A stretch of 64,000 nucleotides of DNA, from assembly GCF_902686445.1 (NCBI RefSeq), contig NC_062222.1, positions 40,237,792 through 40,301,791 of the forward strand, written 5' to 3'. Made by a program: the position numbers and the translations under genes. Each line of letters starts with the position of its first letter. The first letter of the stretch is position 1. Below the pieces are notes generated by a model. That model searched no databases. It saw only the letters and a program-made list of their open reading frames with translations, and was not told the DNA's origin. Below, one piece after another: positions 23,099 to 36,364 of the stretch. This stretch comes from Sciurus carolinensis. Its lineage: Eukaryota > Chordata > Mammalia > Rodentia > Sciuridae.

Positions 23099-23178
23099 TT
23101 TGTTTTGTTTTGAAATACTTGGGATTGAATTTAGGGTTAGGTAAATCCTCTTCCACTGAGCTACATCCCCAGCCCTTG
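23099..23178 (-). repeat. ID-type SINE fragment, minus strand
   Basis: TTTTG-rich tail followed by ttgggattgaatttagggtt and ccactgagctacatccccag, the reverse of an ID-like unit. Diverged. Confidence 0.75.
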
Positions 23179-25830
23179 GAAAATCTTAAGTATTTTATTG
23201 ATGGCAAAATTAATTGAGCATGGTTGGTGTGAAGCAACATAAATTCATCTGATTGATGTCTTGACCTGTATCACTGCAAGTTGAAAATCGTTCCCAGACC
23301 TGGGTTCCTTGTTCCTATTTTTTCCTCCCTCAGCCTCCTTCCATTTTCTACAACTTTTGCAACCTGATATTGCTGGAAAAACTTTTACCTTACAGTTCAA
23401 TACAGAATCACATCACAGATACAGATTATAGCTTAATAAAGTAAAAGTGGAGAGCATGCAATTTACATTTATGTTTTTTCAATTACTAGCATAGAATAAA
23501 ACCCACGATTTAAACTACATTGCAAATAATATGTTTTAATTTTTTTAACAATTACAAATAAAGTTCAGATGTGATAACATTAAAGCAGAAATTGTATTTC
23601 AAGTTAAGCAAAATTATTTTTCCTATTGTGTATACAAAATGCATATGAATATCCCATTACTCATCAGAATATTACTTTATTATTTTCAATTTGTTCTTTT
23701 ATTTTTTAAAAACACCAAGAAAACTAGTAATAATCTGAAAAAAAGTTTTGAAAATTATGGCAGGATGTGAGATTAGTACCCTCATTTTTCCATTGTTTCA
23801 ACCAGGTCACCTACTTATCCTGAAGAGGTTAAAAACTGAAATTTACATATCTCAGATTGATCTTATTGGAATTTTTTTTCTTTCAATCAAATAGAGGCAG
23901 ATACTCATATGAGTTACTGATGGTCTAATCTATTTAGTTGCTTTCTGTCAAAAACCATAATTGAGATCTAGGATTTTGCTAACATCCCAGGGGCTCTTTC
24001 CTAATAGGAGGCATGGGGACCAAAAGGCAAAGGCCATGGGTCATTGGAAGTGTATTCCTCTCCTACGTGTTGTCAGGAGTGACTGTTCCCCATCAAGACA
24101 CTAGAGTTAAGGCATTGGTAGACTGTTTTGGAGATCTTGCCCAGAGCCTACACAGTACTCAATAATTAATTTGAAGCATTATGTTATTAAATCAAGAAAA
24201 ACCTTTTTTCAACTAAATCCTAAAAACACTAACTCATAAACGATAATGCAATGCTCATGCTATCATAGGAACATGTAGGACTTCATTATAGAAGTACATA
24301 AAATACAATAAATAGCGTTCATTACTCTCATAGCACTAACCCTATGGAAACAGATAATTTACAAAAGAGACTATTAATTATAGTAGCTTCAAAAATATAT
24401 TGTAATTAGTATTTTCAAAATAAAGATCTATTTGGAATTCATTGAATAACTACTTGAACATTCTGAAAATATATCTGCTTAAATGGTTACTTCAATCAAC
24501 TGGAATAATTTTTCTAAAAAATGTATAATATCTTTTATTGATATTACAATTTAAACATCTTTTTCAGGTGTCATTCCAGTCAAAGACAAATATAATATAT
24601 TTATACTTTATAAATGACAGATAAATTTGAATTACAGCGAGAACCTTTGTCTTAGGAGAAAACCAAAAAAAAAAAAAAAAAACTATTACTCTATATTTAA
24701 ATGATGTTTTCATACTAAGATATTATAATAGATACTTTAAATTTATTCCTGCATTTGTATCATTTACTCATTCCTTAAATGACTCAATATTCTAATTCTA
24801 CTAACACAGAAAAATCAAGGTGTGGAGAAGCCCATCCTTCTGGAGCATTTTAGAAAGTGTTCATGGTATTTCCCATAAAAGGTCCTGGTGTGAATGTTTT
24901 GTATGTTGAGATTTACCATTCCTGAACACTAAGAATGCAGGATCTTAAACTAAAATTTTGTGGGATTTTTTTTTATTAAAAAATACTTCTTTTAAAAAGG
25001 GCAGTACTATATATAGATGTGTAATAGGACATTGATGTTCAAGAAGAAATTCCTTTTGTAATAAAATAGAATCTTATATTCTTCTTCTTCTTCTTTTGCC
25101 CTGATCAACTTGCTGCTCAGCAGACTATAGTGGTATAAAAACAAAGTGAGCCGTCCTGATCGGAAACACTATTTTGTGACTTTTTCCTTCATTGAAGGCA
25201 GTAAAGCAAGCCATTGCCTCAAGAACAATGAAATCACTGGGACTAAGTCCACATATAATAGTAAATATAATAGCATTTTCACTGTTTAGTTTTTGTTTTT
25301 ATAGCAAAACAAAATTTGCAATTTGAGAAAAAAATAAGTTGACATTCTTTTCACAGAATTTAAAATACACCAAATATTAAATTTGTACTTTTTAAAGAGA
25401 TACATAGAAAATAATTATAAAGGCATTTTTATCTCTACATGATTTCTTGTCTTCTAAACACCAGCACCAATGATATCTTTGTGGTCCTTTTCTCTCTGGG
25501 ATAATGTAATTTTAAATTCTGAATCATAAAACAAAGAATTCTGATGCTGAATTCCATTTTTTAAGACAGACATTCACCTACTATATTAATGGAAAATTAA
25601 TGATCCCAGGTAGAAGTCAATAAAAGCATGTAATCCACAAACTTGCAAAAATCCCACTATTCTTTTCCTTTTGAATCCCTGCTTGAAATGTCAGTTCTTT
25701 TACTCTTTCTACAAGTAACCTCACTGACTCATTGCTGTTGTATTTAGCAAACCATGTTACTCCTCTTAGAACTTTAAACTTCACCATGCCCAAAGGTAGT
25801 TTCACATGTTCATGTTACTAAATACTGAAA
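23179..25830. other. AT-rich unique DNA, no gene seen
   Basis: No coding frame or repeat recognised, apart from an A-run at 24664-24681 and a short TTC repeat near 25078-25095. Confidence 0.55.
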
Positions 25831-25834
25831 GTTT

Positions 25835-26175
25835 GTGTTGCTCCAAAATATATACATTGAAACCCAACTCCTCAGTATGATGGCATCAGGATTTGGGACC
25901 TTTACTTGGTAATTAGGAGCAGACGAGTCATGAAGCAGGTCTGCATGAATGAGATTAGTGGTCTTATAGGACTCAAAACAGTTTCCTCTCCCATTGCTTC
26001 TGCTATGTAAGAATCCGATTAGAAGTTGGCAGTGTACAACTTGAGAAGACCCTCACCAAACCTCATCAGAACCCAATCAGGTTGGCATCCTTATTTAGGA
26101 TTTCCAGGCTCTAAAACTGTGGAAAATAAATATGTTGTTTATAAACCACTCATAAATAGTAATTTGTCATAGAAA
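25835..26175 (+). mobile_element. MLT1-like MaLR LTR, plus strand
   Basis: Resembles MLT1-type LTRs in order: tgctccaaaatatatacatt, cccaactcctcagtatgatg, ttggtaattagg, aatgagattagtggtcttat, accctcac ... catcagaaccc, and ctaaaactgtggaaaataaa (poly(A) signal region) followed by a 'ttgtttataaaccac' motif. The opposite orientation to the copy at 22770. Confidence 0.65.
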
Positions 26176-27065
26176 CCTGAAATGAGTTATGACTCAAGAA
26201 ATAAATGACATCATTCAGAAATAGAAGTGGTGATAATGTAAAGAAAATGCTTGCTTTTTAAGTCTCACATAAGTCAGCATTGTAGAATAATGGAGGAGTT
26301 GGAAGTTGTGAATTTCTTGGTTGATAAGTCATTTTTAATGAACTTAGTAAACTTCTCAATGTATTAGTTGGGAAAAAAGCATGGGGGAGAAGGAAAAAAG
26401 ATAAATGTTTAGAAAATGAATAAAGAGCTTTAGAAGTGAAGATAACTTCTTGTATTTTAAAATGTGACATAAAATTCAAGAAGGTAAATTACTATGAAGA
26501 TATTGATATGCCTGAAACTTTTATAAATCTTACAGGTAAAAATAAACAAAATAGTTTAAAAGCATTATATTGTAAGCTCCTTATATGTTAAGTTGCATAG
26601 TATAAATTAAAGATATAAATTTAAGATTCACATTGTAACATATTCTCTCCCTAACATAAAGAGGTATAGTTAACAACTTTGTAAAAGAATCAAAATTGAA
26701 TGGAAAAATATAATTTAAAAAGTGAAAAAGAAGACAACAGGAACAGAGTATAGCTAAGAAAAATAGAAATCAAGCAGCTAGATGGAATTAGAGAATCACT
26801 TTGTAAATGCTATTGCTTTTGTCTCTCAAATCTGGATTTTTCATTAATTTAATTATACTTGTGAACAATATTCTGGAGAAAAATCTAGCATTTAGAAAGT
26901 TAAAAGAAAATTCTTATTTTATTTACATAGATACCATCCATTTCCCACACTTAAATTAACATTTCTAGAACTTATGCCACGTATATACACTTGAACTTGT
27001 GTGTGTATATACTGAATATCCAAAAATACTTCTTCTAGGGAAAAATGTAAAATTAAGATAAATAT
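26176..27065. other. AT-rich unique DNA, no gene seen
   Basis: No recognisable features. Confidence 0.55.
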
Positions 27066-27067
27066 TT

Positions 27068-27183
27068 GTTTTCTTTCTTTCTTTCTTTCTTTTTTTTTTT
27101 TTTTGTTGCGGTGCTGGGGATCAAACCCAGGGCCTTGTGCTTGCAAGGCAAGCACTAACCAACTGAGCTATCTCCCCAGCCCA
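27068..27183 (-). repeat. ID SINE, minus strand
   Basis: (TTTC)n and T-run (reverse of the A-rich tail), then gcggtgctggggatcaaacc and aactgagctatctccccagc, a near-consensus reversed ID element. Confidence 0.95.
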
Positions 27184-27393
27184 ATATTTCATTTTTTGAC
27201 ACATTCAGTTTCCCACAAAAAGAATAAGTCCTCATTTGAATTAGTATTTAAACTTATTTTAATTATTCTTATAGGCTTTAAAATGTTAAAATATATAACT
27301 TTTCTAATCGTAGTAAATAGATGATTTTGATTCATATTAAAAGGAAAAATTATCAGAGAACATACTGAGGTAATGATTTTATTAAATCATTAT

Positions 27394-27970
27394 TGTTATG
27401 GGGTACAACTTAAGAACAGACTGATCACCACGGAGAAATCCAAATTTGAGAGTCTTTATTAAACTGGCCACTGACTATCTCACACAATGCCCCCAAAAAA
27501 TGGCTATTGGGGGACCAGCCCCAACCATAGGGTTGTAGGGGTTCTTATACCAAAAATCACATCAATCATAAGTGTCTGTTCCTATGATTTGAAATTACAA
27601 ACTAACATCATGAGATCATCAACAGAAGGGGAAGTGGGTCAAAATGACCCTTACCTAGGTACAAACTAAAGAATGGTTACTAACATCCACATAATCACTG
27701 TTCACATGGTACATTGTTTAGGAGCAATAGGAATCAAGAGAGTGATGTTTCATTACATAAGAATTGCCATTTTGTATTGCTAAACATGTCACACTAAGTA
27801 ACTGATGATGGGGACAGAGATGGGGTGTTCCCATGGAAGAAGCTAAGCAACTGTTGACTGGTACAGAGGTGGGGTGTTTCCATTGGAGAAGCTTATTTCC
27901 TACATAACATGGAGTCTTAGAGCAAAATGGAGTCTGTTTAGTTATTTCCCTTATAGTCTGGCCTATAACA
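27394..27970 (-). mobile_element. Solo ERV LTR, 577 bp, minus strand
   Basis: Plus strand starts tgttatgggg and ends gcctataaca, giving TG/CA ends and a short terminal inverted repeat. On the minus strand a poly(A) signal (ttaataaagactctc, about 27455-27469) lies near the 3' end, as expected for the R region. Inside, two similar blocks (around 27810-27835 and 27850-27880, ggggtgttcccat and ggggtgtttccat) are imperfect direct repeats like those in LTR U3 regions. No internal retroviral sequence is attached, so it is a solo LTR. The flanking four bases (ttat, ttct) agree at only three positions. Confidence 0.75.
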
Positions 27971-28940
27971 TTCTCATGGAACCAGATCTGTCAACCCATC
28001 ACAATTATTAAAACTACTAATTGTAGTTTCAATTTTTAAGCCTAGATTTTGCAAAATCTTTCAGTACTTGAATTTTAAAGTATTCTTTGACTTCAAAAAT
28101 TTATTCTTTATTTATTTGAGTATCTATTAAACATCTACTACCTTTGCTGTTCTCCTTTGTGTTTTTCTCAATGGTTCTTTCTTAACAATATTTCCTTTCT
28201 TGATTGGTCACACTTTACTGCATATAATGAATTTCAAATGTTCATTTTTCCCCTTTAGTGTATACTTTTGGGGAAACTTTTATTGATCGATTTTTAGTTT
28301 GACTATTCTTATAAAATATATGAATCCCTTTTAAAAGCAATACAATTAATGTTGATTAAACTATTTGGCATTTTTTCATGTGGTGAATAAAAAAGGGAGG
28401 AGGGTTCCTAGGTGGGATTAAACAAGGACAAGGGATACTCTGCTCTTTGTATATCCTATTCATTTGTGTCTGTGTTTGTTAGAGTCTGTGTACAATGGTC
28501 TGTTCTATTTGCTTTGATGATGACAGAAGAATTTTTATTGGATTGACACTACTTTAATCTAATTGATTTTGCAGATGAAAAATCATTGCATTATGAATCA
28601 GAGAACTGGGTTATTCTCTCTCTACCACTTGTAGATTATGTGAAAATCACATAATCTATTTAAAGAATCTTTATGAAATAAGTTATTATCTGTTAAGGAA
28701 CTTACTGAAAGATGATGTCTGTGGAGCTTTAAGGGGGATAGGGATTTGCTTGTAAGTCTCCAGGACATCTTGAGGAATGACAGAAGCTTGTATGGACTTC
28801 CTTTGAATAGTTGGATTGAAAGAGCATTTCCTGGGTGGTCTCAAAAATTATGAGGACATTCAGCATAATGGGTGTCCAGCTTCATAGACAACGCATGCTA
28901 TTGGCAAGCTTCAAAAGGTAGAAGACATTTATGATTAAAA
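27971..28940. other. AT-rich unique DNA, no gene seen
   Basis: No recognisable element. Confidence 0.5.
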
Positions 28941-28944
28941 TGAT

Positions 28945-29235
28945 GTTTGTGATAGTCTCCCCTTATCCATGGGAGATACTTTCCAAGACATTCTATGTAC
29001 ATATGAAACCACAGATAGTATGAAATTCTACATATACCACAATTTTTCTTACGCATTATGCACCACACAACTGTTTCAGTCAACAACAGACCGTATATAT
29101 GATGGTGAATATACCTTATGAGCTAAGTGTCTAATAGGCTATACTACCTAGGTTTGTGTACTTACATTTTGTGATGTTTACACATTGATGAAATTCTCTA
29201 ATGAAACATTTCATAAGGGATATTGCTGTATTTAA
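28945..29235 (-). mobile_element. Tigger-like DNA transposon fragment
   Basis: The stretch 'aggctatactacctaggttt' followed by 'gtgtacttacattttgtgat' and 'aaattctctaatgaaacatt' resembles the reversed end of a Tigger-type (mariner superfamily) non-coding region. The part at 28950-29000 (tctccccttatccatgggag) resembles another Tigger-family end. No transposase frame is visible. This is from memory of consensus sequences only. Confidence 0.5.
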
Positions 29236-29549
29236 TTTATGCACAACTGTAATACACATCTATGATAAATTTTAATTTATAAATTAGACATAGTAAAACA
29301 TTAACAGCAACTAATCAGAAAAAGAATAATTATAATAATATACTATATTAAAATAGTTTCTTTTTAGAATTTTTCCATTTAATGTTTACAGGATGCAGCT
29401 GACTCCTGACTTAGAAGTGAGCTCACAGATTAGGGGAGACTACAGCATTCAGTTTGTAGGTAGAGCACTGAAATCCCTCCTTAATTTCTCTAATTCATTC
29501 AAATTACTGTAGGTAAAGGTAGACTAAAACTTACTGGAATTCTTACTGA
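29236..29549. other. AT-rich DNA, no gene seen
   Basis: Nothing recognisable between the Tigger-like fragment and the next LTR. Confidence 0.5.
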
Positions 29550-29555
29550 CAATAG

Positions 29556-29989
29556 TGAAGCCAGGGTTTTAGGTGATAACTAAAGGTCTAATTGAGAAAA
29601 TGGAGGCCAATCTGAGTCTGGGAAGTTAGAGACTGCCTCTGGGAGAAGGAATGTGAATGTCTCCAGAGTCTTTTCATCACCAAGTTTACCTGCCTATACT
29701 ACCCCTTCCAAAAGACTACAAGACAGGGAATTGCTAATTAATGCCCCCTGGGCTGCTACCTACCTGAATCACTCCATTTAGCCCTTTCCCCTGACCATTT
29801 GCTTCTCACCTTTTTGCCATCCCCCCGGGGACATCTCCTGGGCCTAGTCACTAGGCAGGAAGAAAAGAGATAAGGGGTAAGAAAGCAGGAGAATAAATAC
29901 AACTTTAAATCTATAAAAGGGGCAAGACTTCCTCATCCCACAGATTCTACCTTTGGGTGCCCTTCCACTTAGGAGAAGCCAAGAATTCA
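29556..29989 (+). mobile_element. Solo ERV LTR, 434 bp, plus strand
   Basis: Same family as 2961-3437, opposite orientation. It starts tgaagccagg, shares the aaatggaggccaatctgagt block and the taatgccccctgggctgctacc block, and has a TATA box (ctataaaaggggc, about 29915-29927). It is flanked by a perfect 6-bp direct repeat, caatag (29550-29555 and 29990-29995), and ends in ca. Compared with the other copy, the R/U5 part with the poly(A) signal is missing. No internal sequence adjoins it. Confidence 0.8.
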
Positions 29990-29995
29990 CAATAG

Positions 29996-30890
29996 TGTAT
30001 TGAGTTCAAAGATTTGAATATACAGAAGAAAATAATACAATTGCTATATATGTGCATATTTTTTCACACTGTGACATTCTGAGAGATTTAGATTTTACAA
30101 TTTGAAATTTGTATTTGTGCTACAAATTACAACTTCATTGTCTATGGTACCTGAAAGAAAAGGTGTATTTACCCATTTACCTTTGCTGATTTATGACAAT
30201 TAAGTGAATTAATTTGGTTATATTCCTGGAAGCCTTATTATTATGAACAGTAAGGCAAATATGTGGAATTGATCAATTAGCATTTTCTACTCTGCAAATA
30301 GTTTTAGACAAAACTTAACATAAACTTGTCACTTTTTTTCATGCATTATTCAAACAACTGCCAAATAAAATTGCAAAAATATTCCTATGAATTAGGTACA
30401 TATTGAACTTGTTGGGGGAATGCACCCAAAATACCCACACATAGCATCAGTTTTGCTCTTTTTCTCCAACAGACATTAGCATTATAATTCACATTAGTGT
30501 TACTCAAATATTTCTACTTAAGACCTATTTTAAAAGAAACTGAATTGTAGAAATAAATGGTGTAGAAAATGAATTGTTCAACTTTGTCCTGAGTAATAAA
30601 TGGGAAAATTTAACATTCTAATACAAACTTAATATACCATGTTATACAAATTTATTTCTTCCACTCCCTAGAAATACTTCCATAGGACAAGAATATTTGT
30701 TAGTTTAATTATTAAGTAATATTTTCCATTTTAAAAATAGAAAAAAGCTAAAATTATTGACTTCTCTTCTTGAGTCATACAATAATTATCATGATGACAT
30801 TAGCTAATACAGAGTTCTTATCCACTGCTAAGTACTTCAAATAAATAAAACTTGTGTATTATGGAAAAAATCTTTCAAATTGGAAAAAAT
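29996..30890. other. AT-rich unique DNA, no gene seen
   Basis: No recognisable element before the L1 target duplication at 30891. Confidence 0.55.
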
Positions 30891-30902
30891 TAACAGCATT
30901 TT

Positions 30903-33109
30903 TTTTTATTGTAAACAAATGGGATGCATGTTGTTTCTGTTTGTACATGGCGTAAAGGCATACCATTTGTGTAATCATAAATTTACATAGGGTAATGTTG
31001 TTTGATTCATTCTATTATTTTCCCCCCCACCCCTCCCACCCCTCTTTTCCCTCTGTACAGTCCTTCCTTCCTCCATTCTTGCCCCCATCCCTAACCCTAA
31101 CTCTAACCCTAAAACTAACCCCTCCCATCCCCCATTATGTGTCATCATCCACTTATTAGCGATATCATTCGTCCTTTGGTTTGTTGAGATTGGCTTATCT
31201 CACTTAGCATGATATTCTCCAATTTCATCCATTTGCCTGCAAATGCCATAATTTTATCATTCTTTATGGCTGAGTAATATTCCATTGTATATATATACCA
31301 CTGTTTCTTTATCCATTCATCAATTGAAGGATATCTAGGTTGGTTTCACAATCTGGCTATTGTGAACTGAGCAGCTATGAACATTGATGTGGCTGTATCT
31401 CTGTAATATGCTGATTTTAAGTCCTTTGGGTATAGGCCAAGGAGTGTGATAGCTGGGTCAAATGGTGGTTCCATTCCAACTTTTTAAGGAATCTCCACAC
31501 TGCTTTCCAGAGTGGCTGCACTAATTTGCAGCCCCACCAGCAATGTATGAGTGTACCTTTCTCTCCACATCCTCGCCAACACCTGTTGTTGCTTGTATTC
31601 TTGATAATCGCCATTCTAATTGGGGTGAGATGGAATCTTAGGGTGGTTTTGATTTTCATTTCTCTTATTACTAGAGATCTTGAACATTTTTCCATATGTT
31701 TGTTGATTGCTTGTAGATCTTCTTCTGTGAAGTATCTATTCATTTCCTTAGCCCATTTGTTGATTGGATTATTTGCATTCTTGGTGTAGAGTTTTTTGAG
31801 TTCTTTATAGATTCTGGAGATTAGTGCTCTATCTGAAGTATGATTGGCAAAGATTTTCTCCCACTCTGTAGGCTCTTTCTTCGCATTGCTGATAGTTTCC
31901 TTTAGTGAGAGAAAGCTTTTTAGTTTGAATCTATCCCAGTTATTGATTCTTGCTTTTATTTCTTGTGCTATGGAAGTCCTGTTGAGGAAGTCTGGTTCTG
32001 TTGAAGCTCTGGACCTACTTTTTCTTCTATAAGATGCAAGGTCTCTGGTCTGATTCCGAGATCCTTAATCCATTTTGAGTTTAGTTTTGTGCATGGTGAG
32101 AGATATGGGTTTAGTTTCATTCTGTTGCATATGGATTTCCAAGTCTCCCAGCACCATTTGTTGAAGAGGCTATCTTTTCACCATTGCATATTTTTGGCCC
32201 CTTTGTCTAGTATGAGAAAATTGTATTTATTTGGGTTTGTGTCCGTGTCCTCTATTCTGTACCACTGATCTACCTTTCTATTTTGGTACCAATACCATGC
32301 CGTTTTTGTTACTATTGCTTTGTAGTAGTGTTGAAGATCTGGTATTGTGATACCCCCTGCTTCACTCTTTTTGCTAAGGATTGCTTTAGCTATTCTGGGT
32401 TTCTTATTCTTCCCGATGAATTTCATAATTTCTTGCTCTATTTCTGTAAGGTACGTCATTGGGATTTTAATTGGTATTGCATTGAATCTGTATAGCACTT
32501 TTGGTAGTATGGCCATTTTGACAATATTAATTCTGCCTATCCAAGAACATGGGAGATCTTTCCATCTTCTAAGGTGTTCTTTAATTTCTTTCTTTAGTGT
32601 TCTGTAGTTCTCATTGTAGAGGTCTTTCACCTCTTTTGTGAGATCGATTCCCAAGTATTTTATTTTTTCGATGCTATTGTGAATGGGGTAGTTTTCCTAA
32701 TTTCTCTTTCTGAAGATTCATCCCTTATGTATAAAAATGCCTTGATTTATGTGCATTGATCTTATATCCCGCTACTTTACTTAATTCACTTATGAGTTCT
32801 AAAAGTTTTCTGGTGGAATTTCCTGGTTCCTCTAAGTATATAATCATATCATCAGCAAATAGGGACAGTTTGAGTTCTTCTTTTCCTATTCGTATCCCTT
32901 TAATTTCTTTGGTTTGTCTAATTGCTCTGGTTAGAGTTTCAAGGACGATATTGAATAGAAGTGATGAAAGAGGGCATCCCTGCCTTGTTCCAGTTTTTAG
33001 GGGGAATGCTTTCAGTTTTTCACCATTTAGAATGATATTAGCCATGGGCTTAGCATACATGGCCTTTACAATGTTAAAGAATGTTCCTACTATCCCTATT
33101 TTTTTCTAG
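30903..33109 (-). mobile_element. L1 copy 3, 5'-truncated (2.2 kb), minus strand
   Basis: Holds the 3' UTR with the same telomere-like block, a poly(A) signal next to the tail, and the 3' half of ORF2. The target duplication is aacagcatttt (30892-30902 and 33111-33121), possibly with one extra t on the left. The right copy is followed by atcg, so the cut site reads tttt/at, as expected for L1 endonuclease. The 5' end stops in the reverse transcriptase region just before a T-rich stretch. ORF2 pieces on the minus strand: 33060-32725 ([10 protein letters not shown] and LFADDM), 32654-32178, and 31743-31417 with the Cys-rich motif. Frameshifts and stops break it. It is close to copy 2 in sequence. 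Confidence 0.96.
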
Positions 33110-33121
33110 TAACAGCATTTT

Positions 33122-36095
33122 ATCGAAGAGAAACTTGTTAAAATTATTAGAATTGGTATTTGTATTGAATAATTTGGCTCTAGAGTTCATGTTCTTATTC
33201 ACACCATAATATTTGCTCCTCCGATTCTCCTATTGAATTTTGAATATTTGCCATGTAATTCTCCCACTAGTATTACATAAGACATTATAGGCCAACATAA
33301 TGTTAGGCAAAGAAGACCAGAGAGTAAAAAATAATCAATATATGAATTTTGTCTTTGGTATTAATAGCTATAACAATGTAGAACAATCATCCTTTCAAGA
33401 CACCTCATTTGAATCACTTTAATCTTTAGAATAGTCTTTAAAAAGTTTGTGCTCATAATACATAAGTAGGTAGTCATAATTTAAAAATTTTAAGTAGCTG
33501 ATTTGCAAATGTTTATAGATGTGACTCTTTGGATTTTGAACATCTATGAAATGTCTAATTTTAGATTTAGACTTGCAAAGTATGAAAGTTTATGATTGAC
33601 ATTTATTTATAGTAAAAATGTACAAAATGTAATTTGCTTTGTTTACTTTCCATTGTATATTACATGTGTGCTTGTACTTATATGTATGCAATTGTGGATA
33701 CATATGTTTGCATACATATGTATGGGTATATGTACATATTTCCCACCTCCAGAATTCTAAAAGATGGGAGCAATTAACAAAAGAAACAATTTATCATTCC
33801 AATCTTCTAATACTTTTCTCTCTATTGTGGTTAGTACAAAGAAGTTATGTAGGCTTCGCTGAGGACAGAATTTACAAGATTCAATAAGGCTCATATTCAC
33901 ACATTCAAGAGAACAAGTCATAGGTTAAAATACCATCAATAAGATATACTTTTAAAAACGAAAGGGAAAAGAAAGTAATTACATATAATAGATATCAAGC
34001 TGAACAAAATTGCCTTTGAGCACCAATATAGCAGTTGGGTTTGTACAAGATTCATTCGGTGCCCTGTGAGAGAACAGCTGGACACATTCTCATTCTCTCT
34101 GAAGTTTGCTTCCAGGCAAGTGCCATATGGATTGCATATTAGATAAGGTTTTGTATGGAACACTTCCAGATGCCATTGCCCTGAGAATTTATGAGTCTTT
34201 ATTATAGCCTCTGTAGATAAAATTCTCTATGGAACTAGAGTATAGTGTTAGATATTTTTTTTAGTATTCTTATATAAACCAAAATGTAATTGAAATGTAT
34301 TGATGTTGGAAGACCAGTTCAGTTGTTCGTTTTTATTTATTTGTGTTCAATTAGCCTATTTTGGGAGTTTTGTAAGTATTTAATACTATTGCATTCCATT
34401 TAGAATTGAAAAAATATTCTAGATTAGCAACATCAGTTGATAAAGAAATATATTTATTGCTTGGAAACTGACAGAGCCAAATGGCATTGATTGTGGCATA
34501 ATGCACTATAGCCATCATCATTTGTTCAGGACCTCATGCAGAGATCAATGTGTTATTCGCCTGGGGAAGTCCTTGTCTTGCCTTCCATTTAGACATACAG
34601 TCTCCAGATTGCTGATGTGATTAAAAGATAATCAATGTCTTTTGGAAATTTTATCTTATAAAATTGTGTAGAAGGAAATATTTTTCTTTGAAGAATTTTT
34701 GTTGATCAAGTTATTTGTTTAATTTTTCAGTTCTTGTTATTATAGTTTTGGAGTTTTAACCTTTGAGACTTCCAGCTGAGTCCAGTAATAGGTATGTGCT
34801 GGCAGGTTTAAAGTCTAGCAATAATATAATAGGGTGTTTCTTAAAATACCAATAAATATTAGAGATTACTTCAATAAGTTATAAAGGTATGCAATGACCT
34901 CCACTATGAGGAACAATGTTTGGATGCCTTAAAAAATTTTATAGATCATGAGATTGTTTCAAGTGTATTTACATTTATGATAGAAAATTTTCTTTCATGA
35001 ATAAGATTATTTTTATATTAAAATTCCAAAATAATTTTTTACTATTAAAAATTGATCAGATAGGCAGTAAAGACACAGAATTCTGCCCAGATCCATTCTG
35101 TCAAGCTCTGAGAAAAATCTTAATTTTCTGGAGGAGGGACAGAAAGCACTGCCACCTTTGGCACCACTGAAAATCCACTGCAGTTGAGGAAAGAAAAAAG
35201 AAATAACTCTTCTCCACTTGGACAGAGCAGGGACAAACTAGAAAATTCTAGTTCTTAATAACTAGAACTGGGAAGCAACAAGAACTATGATAATACTGAG
35301 TAAGATTGCAATTACTGCCTCTGCCAGTAGCTGAATCAGAATACTAGAACACTACCCAAAAGCAAACAAATATGGAGGTAGAGCACAAAGGGTTATACTA
35401 AAAGTGAGAATAGAACAAAAGTGAATAAAGTTTCATAGGTCAAAGAGACAATAGAGGTTATCCGATCCACTTCAGAGAAAAGATGCTGATTTACCAAGGG
35501 AATTACTTGCTCAAATGGAAAATAGGCTTGCCATTCTTAGACTAATCTGAGTTTAAAATATCATTATTATGGATTTCTAGAAATATCAAAGACAACATAA
35601 ACTAATGTTTGATAATAATGGAAAACACAATATGAGATATCCTGAAAATAGAATAGAGTTTCACACTGAATTTTTAAAATTTGAAAATTTTAGGAATATA
35701 ATTATGCTTGAAGTATTAAACTAATAATTATGGTATGAGTTATATGGCATGTATCACTTTCTTTTATTCAACTGTCAATATATCTTTGTCTAATTATACT
35801 TGTTTAATCTCATTAATTTGCAATATTAAAGTCATAAAACAATCTTACAGTCATAAAAAGTCTTTTTAGATAAAAACTTAAGTCCCAATTTTTATTTAAC
35901 ATACAAAATAACTAGAAATAAAAGTAACAATATATGAGAAGACTTCACAGGAGTACTATTTTAAGTTGTCTTTTTAGTTTTTCTTTTTATATAAGTATTC
36001 TGTTTCTTCAAATAGTTTTTTTTTTCCTAAATTTTATTTCTTAGTTTACAAACCTAATATCTACATCTTCAGTTTAATATTTTGATACCACTTAC
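33122..36095. other. AT-rich unique DNA, no gene seen
   Basis: No coding frame with supporting features. 35400-35530 has a weak MIR-like appearance (ccacttcagagaaaagatgc followed by gggaattacttgctcaaatg), which I cannot confirm. A few ATG/GTATGT alternations occur at 33650-33740. Confidence 0.5.
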
Positions 36096-36290
36096 TGAAG
36101 GGACAATGGGTTAACAAGACTGCAGTTATTTCTCCCGTTATCTTGTTGCCAGCATTATTCTGCCTCCATTATTCTGCCTCCTCCACACCATTTTACAAGC
36201 TAGATTGCCAGCCCACAGACTTCCTCATCAGTCTTTGGTCCAGATTGTTAGTAGCTCGAGAAATTCCACTTCTTGAGAATAGCTCACCGA

Positions 36291-36364
<74 letters not shown>

